Positions 6,359 through 13,236 of a DNA stretch of 13,236 bases are shown piece by piece. The notes under the pieces are model-generated. The model did no database searches. It had not been told where the DNA came from and saw nothing but the letters and a program-made list of their open reading frames with translations. Both the position numbers and the translations under genes were made by a program. The DNA is taken from positions 1-13,236 of the forward strand of contig DCHG01000020.1 of NCBI GenBank assembly GCA_002315595.1, written 5' to 3'. This DNA is from Clostridiales bacterium UBA1758 (GTDB lineage Bacteria; Bacillota; Clostridia; Oscillospirales; UBA1758). Position 1 is the first letter of the stretch. Each line of letters opens with the position of its first letter.

Positions 6359-6408
6359 ATTATAACATTCAGCACACCCATTATAACCGATTTTTACGAA
6401 AAATGCAA
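6359..6408 (-). promoter_or_regulatory. ssrA promoter with two tandem TATAAT boxes
   Basis: TTGCAT (6403-6408) and TATAAT (6380-6385) are 17 bases apart on the minus strand and would start a transcript about 20 bases before mature ssrA, to be trimmed by RNase P. A second perfect TATAAT (6359-6364) lies 21 bases further on and would start at or inside the mature 5' end, but it has no good -35. The first is the likely promoter. Confidence 0.75.
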
Positions 6409-6465
6409 CGGATGTTTAATTTTTATGACGAGCCTTCGAAAATCCCCGTTCCGTCGGCAAAAAAC

Positions 6466-8802
6466 TCAGCCGACCGCCTGCATGACCGGTACAAAATCCG
6501 GCGACAAAAAGAAGATCCTTTGCGTCAGGTTCGGATCATCCTTTGCCAGTCTGACCATCAAAAGTTCCCCGCCACTGACCGAATTTCCCTTAACGCTCAC
6601 CATTCTCCCCTCCCGATAGGTCGCGGAGTACACATTCACTTCCCCACCGCCCGACAGTTTGAAAAATTCGTAATTCTCATCCTCGGTGCCGATCGTATGA
6701 TTTGTCGCAGACGAGCCGGAAGTCGGATACGAACGATTTTCGACATTGTTTTGCTTGATATATGTCATCGTCGTAGGTGTGACGGTATCACGGTACAGGG
6801 TATAATATTTGCCCGACGAACTGTTGACGGCACTGAATTTGCCCGCGACGGTATTAAAGCGCAGGGTGAAATTCGTCGCATCGGTGGTTCCGCAAATTCC
6901 CGCAAGCCTCGCCGTTCCCGTTGTCTGTGTCACAAGTTCGGCGTCGTTGACACAGTCGACGAAGGAAAGATAAAAATACTCATCTCCGTTCGAGTGACCG
7001 ACGATCCCGCCAATGATGACATTCCCTGTCGATGTCGTGCCGACGACACGCCCGCAATTGACATCGGAAATGAAATTCTGCATCACATCCGTGGTGGCAA
7101 GTTCGCCTGCGATCCCGCCGACACAGTTGCCCTTTGCACGGACTTCGCCGGAATTCATGCATTGTTGCACCATTCCCGCACCGCCGACCTTGCCGACGAT
7201 GCCGCCCGCTGTCGCAGTCGTGGATGCGGACTCGACAGCGCCGGAATTTACGCATTTCGATAGGCTGAGTTCCATTTCGGATCGACCGACGATCCCGCCC
7301 GCATTAGCCTCGGAGCAGACCGTACCGCGATTGGTACATCGGATCATCAGCGTACGGGCGGCGTACCCGACCAAACCGCCCGCATCGGATGCGGAGGTAA
7401 CGGCGGCGGCATTGGTCACGTCGATGATTTTTGCACCGCTTGCGGTCTTTGCCACCGCTCCCACGGCAGATGTTTCGCTGATATTTCCCCGAATATTGAT
7501 GTTTCTGACTTCGCCCGAAAGGGTTTCAAACATCGCAACATCCGTCGTAACCGTATGGCCGTCACCGTCAAGGACGCCCTTGAAGTCGGTTAAATAACTC
7601 TGCGTCAGGTTGAGGTCTTCGGTCAAACGATACTTCTTTTCCGCCTGCATCGCCGCAAATTCCGCTTCATCGGAAACGGTCAGGTAATTGTCGCCCGTTT
7701 CGGGATCTTCCAAATTCAGTTCGATGACCTTATCCAACACCTCGGTGGAAATACCGACATTTACACTGAGGTAGGTATAAATCTTTTGCTGCAAGGTGTC
7801 GCCGACCTTATTTTTCATCGGACGCGGATACTGATTGTGGATTTTCGTGATCGCCCTCGATTTGTCGATGTTAGCGAAGTTCGAAAAAAGATAATCGCGG
7901 ATCATATCCGACTCGCTCATTCCGAGAAGACCTTCCAAAAGGTACGCGATACAACCCGTCCGATCGGTGCCGATGGAGCAGTGAAAGATGATCGGGTAAT
8001 TTTTCTCGTCGGCAAAGGTTTCGAAAATCTGTTTGATATACGGAAGATTGTCGCTGATGAGCAGGGTTTCATACTCCATCGGGAAGCGCAGATATTGCAC
8101 CGAACTGCCGAGTGGGCTTGAAGTGATATGCCCGTATTCAATATCGCGTCGCAGGTCGATTTCGGTCTTGACGCCGAGTCGTTCGACAAATTCCTTTTTC
8201 CCCTCAGAAGTGATCAAAGACTTGGTCGAGGTGTTTTCATTGAGTTTGGAGCAACGATAAATCCGCCCCTGCCTGACAACCTTGCCGTCGAGTGTGGTAT
8301 AGCCGCCGATATCGCGGACATTGGTGATACCGTCGATATAGAGATTGCGCGGAGCAAGATTTTCGGTGGTAAAGGAGGAAACGGGACTGGTGGTAGTCTG
8401 TGAATTTTTGGTAAAATCGACCTGCCAGTAATAGGTACGACCGATTTCAAGATTATAGACGGAAAGGCTCGTCGAAGTGGATGTGAAAGTTTCAGCATCG
8501 GTCATATCGGGCGATTTCGAGAGTTTGAGAGAATAGGTGACGTAACTGACTGACGGACTGACCGTCCACGAAAACCGAACGGCTTTCGGACGGCTGAGTT
8601 CCTGTGTTCCGCCGGCATAGTCGGTCGCGCTGTTATAATCGTTTTGCAGGTAGGCTTCCTGCAAGTCCGTGTGCAGGACGACCTGATCGCCGAGTTCGGC
8701 AAGCGTGATAGAATAATCCGCCGCAGACGCCTTCATCGCCCGAAACGGAACGATGAGAAAAACAAGAACGATCGCAGTCAGGATCGAAAGTGATTTTTTC
8801 AT
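6466..8802 (-). CDS. Secreted tyrosine/dual-specificity phosphatase-like protein with GLUG repeats
   Basis: A 778-residue protein with a clear Sec signal (hydrophobic 5-20, cleavage likely after ASA near residue 27). Residues of about 75-150 look like a fibronectin-III-type domain (RFSWTVSPS, YSLKLSKSPDM, TYYWQVDF). Residues 155-370 match the tyrosine phosphatase family Y_phosphatase3: NVRDIGGY at 161-168 and the P-loop HCSIGTDRTG at 274-283, with nucleophile Cys275 and Arg281 in the C-x5-R pattern. Most family members have a lysine where this one has Thr279. From about 400 to 640 there are several short GLUG-like repeats (GGLVGYAA, GGIVGRSE, GGIVGKVG, GGIAGEL, GGIVGHS), typical of beta-helical adhesion regions. 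No LPXTG, S-layer motif or C-terminal membrane segment is seen, so it is probably released or held non-covalently. The ribosome site is GAGGGA. The substrate is unknown; phosphoprotein, phosphoinositide and carbohydrate phosphate are all possible. Confidence 0.88.
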   Translation of the reverse strand: MKKSLSILTAIVLVFLIVPFRAMKASAADYSITLAELGDQVVLHTDLQEAYLQNDYNSATDYAGGTQELSRPKAVRFSWTVSPSVSYVTYSLKLSKSPDMTDAETFTSTSTSLSVYNLEIGRTYYWQVDFTKNSQTTTSPVSSFTTENLAPRNLYIDGITNVRDIGGYTTLDGKVVRQGRIYRCSKLNENTSTKSLITSEGKKEFVERLGVKTEIDLRRDIEYGHITSSPLGSSVQYLRFPMEYETLLISDNLPYIKQIFETFADEKNYPIIFHCSIGTDRTGCIAYLLEGLLGMSESDMIRDYLFSNFANIDKSRAITKIHNQYPRPMKNKVGDTLQQKIYTYLSVNVGISTEVLDKVIELNLEDPETGDNYLTVSDEAEFAAMQAEKKYRLTEDLNLTQSYLTDFKGVLDGDGHTVTTDVAMFETLSGEVRNINIRGNISETSAVGAVAKTASGAKIIDVTNAAAVTSASDAGGLVGYAARTLMIRCTNRGTVCSEANAGGIVGRSEMELSLSKCVNSGAVESASTTATAGGIVGKVGGAGMVQQCMNSGEVRAKGNCVGGIAGELATTDVMQNFISDVNCGRVVGTTSTGNVIIGGIVGHSNGDEYFYLSFVDCVNDAELVTQTTGTARLAGICGTTDATNFTLRFNTVAGKFSAVNSSSGKYYTLYRDTVTPTTMTYIKQNNVENRSYPTSGSSATNHTIGTEDENYEFFKLSGGGEVNVYSATYREGRMVSVKGNSVSGGELLMVRLAKDDPNLTQRIFFLSPDFVPVMQAVG

Positions 8803-8844
8803 AACAGTCCCTCAATTTTTGATTTGCCGTGGTTCATCGTATTT

Positions 8845-8850
8845 ATTATA
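8845..8850 (-). promoter_or_regulatory. Possible -10 element of the phosphatase gene
   Basis: TATAAT on the minus strand, 42 bases before the start codon of the phosphatase-like gene. There is no good -35 at 16-18 bases upstream, so the promoter is weak or needs help. Confidence 0.35.
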
Positions 8851-8858
8851 TTCAAGGG

Positions 8859-8963
8859 ATTGAGGGGACGCGGATTGCCCGTCGGGCGTTGCCCTCCTCC
8901 TCGCAATAACGAATTGATTGGTACGTTGCAAGTTACTACACCGGGACGACATCAGGTCGTCCC
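8859..8963. repeat. REP-like intergenic element between the GH2 and phosphatase genes
   Basis: This GC-rich spacer contains two hairpins. One is bounded by ATTGC (8874-8878) and GCAAT (8903-8907), with an inner GCCCG-T-CGGGC. The other is an 8-bp perfect stem, GGGACGAC (8943-8950) with GTCGTCCC (8956-8963) around ATCAG. The second begins directly after the GH2 stop codon and lacks a T-tract, so it is not a standard terminator, though it could protect the mRNA 3' end. Similar GGATTGCC...CGCAATGAC and GGGACGAC...GTCGTCCC sequences are, as I recall, dispersed in clostridial genomes. That is from memory and not checked here. Confidence 0.5.
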
Positions 8964-11177
8964 CTACTTTACCGTAATCTCGGCTTGTGTGGTGATACCG
9001 CGGGCGGTGGCAGAGACGCGGACGGTGCCGGGGTTGCCGGTCGTCTTCACCCAAAATGCGATACAACCGCCGAGCAGGCTGACCGATCCCGGTCCGATGA
9101 TCGTGCCTTCTCCCTCCACCGAAAGTTCGGCGGGCTCAAAGGCATACGGCAGGGTGTTTTCAAACTCATCGACAAGGCGGACGACGACGCGGGTGGCGTC
9201 CCAGTCGCCTGCGCAAAGTCTGCGGTCATCCGGCTCGACCAGCAGTTTTTTCGGCAAAGGATTGCCCGAAAAATTCTTTTCGATCACCTTTTTTCCGTTC
9301 AAAAAGCCTTCAAATCTTGCGTCGCCCCATGCGTCGCCCCAAAGTGCGAGTTCACTGAGATCCATAACCACAGGGGCGTGGTCAAGCCCCGCAAAATGCT
9401 CTTGATCTGGCGCCCACTGACCGACTTCACAGTCGCCGACGAAGACCTTGACGCAATCGCAGTTGGTATAGACGACGACGGTTTTCATGCCGCCGCCGCT
9501 TTTTTCGCCGATCGCCCAATAGGAGTCCGGCACAAGAACGGGACGGACATCGGGCGAGATCTGACTTGCGTAGACGCCGGCGGCAGGCTTTGCAATGCGG
9601 AACATATCCGCAACGCCGTGATAGCAGATACGGTCGCCCGATCCGAAATCACGGTGGGTATTATAGTCAAACGCGCACCAGCCGATCGCTCCTGCGGAGT
9701 GCGGCTCCGAATGTGCCTGATTTTGCACGCGTGCATGACGGAGCGCGTGTTCCTGCAAACGCTCCTCATTATCGTACCGCTTGGTCGGGTAGGTATGCCC
9801 GCAATATTCGGTGACGATGTAGGGCGTATATTCGTCAAGCCCCGTGATCTCCTTCGGATCACGCAGGGCGACCTTTCCGCCGTCGTGAATGAAGTCGTTC
9901 ATGGTATAAACATCTTCGAGGAATTCACTGTTACAAATGGCACGGATCCCGCCCGTCGGTCGGGTATCGTCGATTTCATGCGCAATTCGGTTTGTTTCGG
10001 TATAAAAATCGTGATCGTCCTGCGACTCATTGATCCGCACGCCCCACAAAAAGATCGACGGGTGATTGAAGTCACGCTCGATCATCTCCCGCACATTGTC
10101 GCAGGAGATCTTTTTCCAATTCTCGTCGCCGATATGCTGCCAGCCCGGAATTTCCTCCAACACGAGCAGTCCGACTTCGTCACAACGGTCAAGGAAGTGG
10201 CGCGATTGCGGATAATGCGAGGTACGCACGCAGTTGAGTCCGAATTCGTTGCGCATGATATCCGCGTCACGAGCCTGCACACGGGCGGGCATTGCATAGC
10301 CGACGTACGGGAACTGCTGATGACGGTCAAGCCCCATGAGTTTGACGCGTTTGCCGTTCAGGAAAAATCCGTCGGCGGTCAGGCGTGCATCGCGGAAGCC
10401 CACACGGGCGGTCTTTTGCGAAATATCGCCTCCGCAGGTGAGTTCGACGGTGAGGTCGTATAGCGCGGGATTGTCGATATCCCACAGTGCGAGATTTTCG
10501 ATCTTTTCGGACACAAGACGGTACTCGCCCCGATCCTCGACGGTGAGCACGCCTTCGGCACGGGCAACGGTCACGCCCTCACGGCAGAGGACGAAGGCAA
10601 GCCTTTCTTCGCCGCCGAGTCCCGTTGCATCATCGACACGGACGGTGACGGAAAGGTTCTTTTCGGCGACATTCGGTCGGGCAAAGACATTGGAAATAAA
10701 GGCGCGAGGCTCCTCACGCAAGGCGACTTCACGATAAATTCCGCCGTAGCAGATATAGTCGACCGTACCGCCAAAGGGCGGAATATCGGGGCGTTCGGTG
10801 GAGTCAACGCGCACGACGAGCAGGTTTTCACCCTCATGTGCGACATCGGTGATTTCCGCCGAAAACGGCGTGAAACCGCCGAGATGGGACGCGACAAGTT
10901 CGCCGTTGAGGTAAACATCGCAGGCGACCATGACGCCCTCAAAGTCAACGAACAGACGGTTTTTCAGTTGTTCGGCGGTGACCGAAAGCACCCTGCGATA
11001 GGTCGAGATGAATTGGTAATCCTTTTCGTCGAAATAGTTGAACGGCACTTCTTTGGTCGTATGCGGAAGTGCAACGGGACGAAAGCCGATCGCGGGACAG
11101 GAAAAATCGAGATAGGCTTCGTCGAAGTCTTCGCGGAACATCCAGCCGCGATTGATGGGGGTGACGAGTGTTTTCAT
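8964..11177 (-). CDS. Glycoside hydrolase family 2 enzyme (beta-galactosidase-like)
   Basis: I place the start at the ATG at 11175-11177 because GAGGGA lies 7 bases before it and the protein then opens MKTLVTPINRGWMFRED, typical of GH2. The upstream 20 codons of open frame look non-coding. The 737-residue product has the GH2 order: sugar-binding jelly roll (about 1-165), Ig-like domain (165-265), TIM barrel (270-560) and C-terminal Ig-like domains. Barrel landmarks are GLDRHQQFPYVG, NCVRTSHYPQSRHFLDRCDE, EEIPGW and FLWGVRINES, with acid/base Glu384, and then YIVTEYCGH with nucleophile Glu457. There is no signal peptide, so it acts in the cytoplasm on imported oligosaccharides. Beta-galactosidase is the likeliest activity; beta-glucuronidase or another GH2 specificity cannot be excluded. 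No sugar transporter or regulator is adjacent in the window. Related hairpins lie on both sides of the gene. Confidence 0.93.
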   Translation of the reverse strand: MKTLVTPINRGWMFREDFDEAYLDFSCPAIGFRPVALPHTTKEVPFNYFDEKDYQFISTYRRVLSVTAEQLKNRLFVDFEGVMVACDVYLNGELVASHLGGFTPFSAEITDVAHEGENLLVVRVDSTERPDIPPFGGTVDYICYGGIYREVALREEPRAFISNVFARPNVAEKNLSVTVRVDDATGLGGEERLAFVLCREGVTVARAEGVLTVEDRGEYRLVSEKIENLALWDIDNPALYDLTVELTCGGDISQKTARVGFRDARLTADGFFLNGKRVKLMGLDRHQQFPYVGYAMPARVQARDADIMRNEFGLNCVRTSHYPQSRHFLDRCDEVGLLVLEEIPGWQHIGDENWKKISCDNVREMIERDFNHPSIFLWGVRINESQDDHDFYTETNRIAHEIDDTRPTGGIRAICNSEFLEDVYTMNDFIHDGGKVALRDPKEITGLDEYTPYIVTEYCGHTYPTKRYDNEERLQEHALRHARVQNQAHSEPHSAGAIGWCAFDYNTHRDFGSGDRICYHGVADMFRIAKPAAGVYASQISPDVRPVLVPDSYWAIGEKSGGGMKTVVVYTNCDCVKVFVGDCEVGQWAPDQEHFAGLDHAPVVMDLSELALWGDAWGDARFEGFLNGKKVIEKNFSGNPLPKKLLVEPDDRRLCAGDWDATRVVVRLVDEFENTLPYAFEPAELSVEGEGTIIGPGSVSLLGGCIAFWVKTTGNPGTVRVSATARGITTQAEITVK

Positions 11178-11275
11178 GTTTTTTCCCTCAATTCGTTGAG
11201 ATTTTGTTTGGATGCGTTTTGGGGTTGACTTTCCCACGTACTCATTAGGCAGCGAGCGTGCTACGCGAAGGCGCC

Positions 11276-11320
11276 GGGACGATCACGGACCGTCCCATAC
11301 GGGTGCGGTGGAATTGGGAC
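11276..11320. repeat. Hairpin element upstream of the GH2 gene with an alternative pairing
   Basis: GGGACG (11276-11281) pairs with CGTCCC (11291-11296), with further inner TC/GA pairing past one mismatch. The 21-base unit has the same length and ends as the hairpin at 8943-8963. A second GGGAC (11316-11320) can pair with the same GTCCC, so two exclusive hairpins are possible. There is no T-tract on the minus strand; ATTTTT follows on the plus strand. It lies 35-56 bases past the permease stop and about 100 bases before the GH2 start. The rest of the 154-base gap shows no convincing promoter. Confidence 0.5.
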
Positions 11321-11331
11321 ATTTTTCACCG

Positions 11332-12927
11332 TCAAACGAGGTTTTTCAATTGGAAATACCCCGTGACACAGACGCGTTTCCAAAGATAACCACTCATCGC
11401 GAACGCGACGGCGGAAAGCATCAGGACATATGCTTCAAACGGGATGAAATTCAGCACAAAGTCATACAAAAGTGTTGCCGCTACCGATACGCCCGCACCG
11501 CCGAGTGTCGAAATCAGTGCGGAAACACTGCGCTTGACGACGGCGGTTTCATTCGACCAATTCATCATCGGATAGCGCAGATTAACGGCGATCCCGCCCA
11601 CTGCGCTGAGAACGGAAGCGGCAACCAGTGCGACAAGCATCAATCCCGCATAGATCACATCAAAGCCGAACGCGATCGGCGAAAGCACGCTGACGACAAC
11701 GCTTGTCGGGATCATAAAGGTCAGCGCCATTGCAATCTTCGCCATAAAAATATCCTTCGGACGCACGGGGCAGGTGCCGATGATCCAAAACTCCCTGCCC
11801 TCCATAGAAATCGAAACGCCCGTAAGACAATTAAACATCATCAAGGCGCAAAATCCGGCGATCACGATCGGCCGAAATTGCGAAAAGCCCATTTCGGCGA
11901 CCTTTGCGACTGCGGCATCCTTTCCGCCGAAGACGCCCGCAAACACCGCGACCAGCATCAGGATCATCCCGACAAGGGTGTTGATGACATAGCCGACCGA
12001 GGAAAAGTAACGGCGGAATTCACGGACATACATCGCCCGAAAGCGGGACGCAGTCCTTTGCGCGGTCATACGGTATTGTTTGGAAACCAACTGTTCCCCG
12101 AGCCTTGCGTTCACCCGACGAAATGCTTTGCCGAAAACCGTCGTAAAAAGCGCCGCAACTGCCACCGAGAAGCCGACGACAAGGGCAAAGGAAGCAACGC
12201 TTCCCTCCCCCAACGCCCGATCCATCCAACGCGCAGGCAAATAATACATCGAAAGACCGCCGTACTTCACGGCAAATCCGCCAAGTGCGCCGGCATCCAT
12301 GCCGTTGAGGTAATTCTGTCCCACGACGATACCCACGCAGGCGGCAAGGGACAAAATCGTGAGAAGTTTTTGCTGTTTTTTTGCATTGGAAGCGACGGCG
12401 CCGATCCCGATGGACACCAGTGCGCCGAATACGGTCGGCACCACGGGCAGAACAAGCAGTCCCACGACCGTCATCGCGTAATAACCCGCCTTCGCGCCCA
12501 TGTGCATCCCACAGATGACAAGCCCCGGCCCGCCGACAAGAAAGGCGTTGCCTACAAGACCGATATAGACGCTCAACAGTTTACTGACAAGGATCGTCGA
12601 GGCGGGAACGGGCAGGCTCATCAGCATATCATTATCCTGCGCCCCGAACAGTCGTCCGGAGGTACGGATGATCGCAAAAAACAACCCCGAAATGCTCGCG
12701 ATCGACACATTGAGCGCGATCATTCGATCGAGTTGACCTGCGGCTTCCAGTGCGGTCGCAATCGCCTCGTTATAGTCGACGAGTACCTTGACGACGAGGA
12801 ATGCAAGATAGCCGACGGCGGCAAGGCTGAAAAGAACCTTTTTTCGGTCGGTCGTACCCTTCTTAAAACGGTTGATACCGTAGGAATTGATGAGGTTTGC
12901 CCTGACCAGCAGGAATAGTTTATTCAT
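11332..12927 (-). CDS. ABC transporter permease (ABC-2-like exporter)
   Basis: Two in-frame ATGs are possible. I prefer the one at 12925-12927, because GAGG lies 9 bases before it and it overlaps the ATPase stop (ATGAATAA), which suggests coupled translation. The ATG nine bases earlier has GAGG directly against it. The 531-residue product has about twelve membrane segments in two halves. Each half has a related loop before a helix: QDNDMLMSLPVPASTILVSKL in the first half and EGREFWIIGTCPVRPKDIFMAK in the second. This internal similarity is typical of large putative ABC exporter permeases of Firmicutes. With the ATPase upstream it should form an exporter for an unknown substrate. The C-terminus (GYFQLKNLV) is short and cytoplasmic by charge. 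Confidence 0.85.
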   Translation of the reverse strand: MNKLFLLVRANLINSYGINRFKKGTTDRKKVLFSLAAVGYLAFLVVKVLVDYNEAIATALEAAGQLDRMIALNVSIASISGLFFAIIRTSGRLFGAQDNDMLMSLPVPASTILVSKLLSVYIGLVGNAFLVGGPGLVICGMHMGAKAGYYAMTVVGLLVLPVVPTVFGALVSIGIGAVASNAKKQQKLLTILSLAACVGIVVGQNYLNGMDAGALGGFAVKYGGLSMYYLPARWMDRALGEGSVASFALVVGFSVAVAALFTTVFGKAFRRVNARLGEQLVSKQYRMTAQRTASRFRAMYVREFRRYFSSVGYVINTLVGMILMLVAVFAGVFGGKDAAVAKVAEMGFSQFRPIVIAGFCALMMFNCLTGVSISMEGREFWIIGTCPVRPKDIFMAKIAMALTFMIPTSVVVSVLSPIAFGFDVIYAGLMLVALVAASVLSAVGGIAVNLRYPMMNWSNETAVVKRSVSALISTLGGAGVSVAATLLYDFVLNFIPFEAYVLMLSAVAFAMSGYLWKRVCVTGYFQLKNLV

Positions 12928-13236
12928 CTTCGTCATCCTCGCCGACGAGTTCCATGAACAGTTGTTCCAGACTTTCGTCGCCCTTCACCTCATCGGTGGC
13001 GCCCCATGCGACAAGGCGACCGTCACGGATGATTGCGACACGGTCGCAGAGTTTTTCGGCGACTTCGAGGACATGGGTGGAAAAGAAGATCGCACTGCCT
13101 TCATCACAGAGTTCGCGCATATACTGCTTCAAACGGAACGCCGCCTGCGGATCAAGACCGACGAAGGGCTCATCCATGACGAGAAGTTTCGGTCGGTGGA
13201 TGAGTGCGCCGATAATGGCGAGTTTTTGTTTCATCC
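12920..13236 (-). CDS. ABC transporter ATP-binding protein, N-terminus outside the window
   Basis: Only the C-terminal 105 or so residues are inside the window. The first visible Met is internal: KQKLAIIGALIHRP is the stretch just after the ABC signature motif. Then come Walker B with the catalytic glutamate (LLVMDEPFVGLDP), the D-loop, the H-loop histidine in FFSTHVLEVAEKLCDRVAII and the usual GRLVAWG strand. The tail is strongly acidic (ELVGEDDEDE). Walker A and the start codon lie past base 13236. Its last codons overlap the permease start, so the two make one exporter. The single-domain drug/ABC-2 type (CcmA-like) is the best fit. Confidence 0.93.
   Translation of the reverse strand, partial: MKQKLAIIGALIHRPKLLVMDEPFVGLDPQAAFRLKQYMRELCDEGSAIFFSTHVLEVAEKLCDRVAIIRDGRLVAWGATDEVKGDESLEQLFMELVGEDDEDE

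Noticed and set aside
6355..7263. 302-codon open frame on the plus strand over the phosphatase C-terminus
   Set aside because: It is antisense to the GLUG repeat region and overlaps the ssrA promoter. No ribosome site or domain is seen.
8985..10463. 492-codon open frame on the plus strand opposite the GH2 gene
   Set aside because: The opposite strand encodes a textbook GH2 enzyme with both catalytic glutamates. The antisense product is rich in H, D and R with no recognisable domain.
11178..11237. Upstream extension of the GH2 gene (20 more residues)
   Set aside because: The extra residues are basic and unlike GH2 N-termini, and the GAGGGA site is placed for the internal ATG.
11244..11256. 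13-base match (ATTAGGCAGCGAG) between ssrA (6233-6245) and the permease/GH2 spacer, considered as an attachment-site scar
   Set aside because: The shared piece is from the tag region of ssrA and not from the 3' end where elements integrate, and a 13-base match is expected by chance in a window this size.
11212..12918. 568-codon open frame on the plus strand opposite the ABC permease
   Set aside because: The product is H/D/R/K-rich, as expected from the antisense of a hydrophobic protein. It has no ribosome site, and the minus strand is coupled to an ABC ATPase.

Overview
The window looks like a chromosomal segment from a mid-GC member of the Clostridia, probably in or near the Ruminococcaceae/Oscillospiraceae. 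The evidence is AGGAGG-type ribosome sites, sigma-A promoters with TATAAT, a clostridial-style tmRNA tag ending in ALAA, a Firmicutes-type VTC/DUF4956/CotH cluster, and GC-rich dispersed hairpins between genes. This placement is an inference. Every full-length gene lies on the minus strand, so transcription runs from high to low coordinates. The only plus-strand candidate is a 15-codon ORF.

Reading with transcription (right to left): the C-terminal part of an ABC ATPase (12920-13236, cut by the window edge) overlaps a large ABC permease (11332-12927). A spacer with a hairpin element follows, then a cytoplasmic GH2 glycoside hydrolase (8964-11177). After a second, related hairpin and a REP-like stretch comes a secreted tyrosine-phosphatase-like protein with GLUG repeats (6466-8802). 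Next is the tmRNA gene ssrA (6006-6354) with its own promoter and terminator. A strong promoter then drives a polytopic acyltransferase-like membrane protein (4618-5715). This is followed by a lipoprotein (3556-4488) that joins an RsgI-like extracellular domain to a cysteine-rich CxxCxGxG region and ends at a good terminator.

The last unit (3276 to beyond base 1) is a three-gene operon: a VTC-type polyphosphate polymerase domain protein, a DUF4956 membrane protein, and a CotH-kinase-family protein that continues past the window edge. Upstream of it are six in-phase 11-bp repeats of the form TTNA(C/T/A)N, which resemble a tandem array of PhoP/PhoB boxes, followed by a perfect TATAAT with no recognisable -35. 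My reading is that the operon is induced by phosphate limitation. The VTC catalytic domain would work with DUF4956 at the membrane, and CotH would face outward.

The points most worth a second look are the Pho-box-like array in front of the VTC/DUF4956/CotH operon, the RsgI-like/zinc-ribbon lipoprotein, the CotH kinase domain split by a long repetitive acidic and Q/N-rich insert, the pair of related hairpins flanking the GH2 gene, and the plus-strand mini-ORF that shares a two-way terminator with ssrA. All family assignments come from reading motifs by eye; no database search was run.
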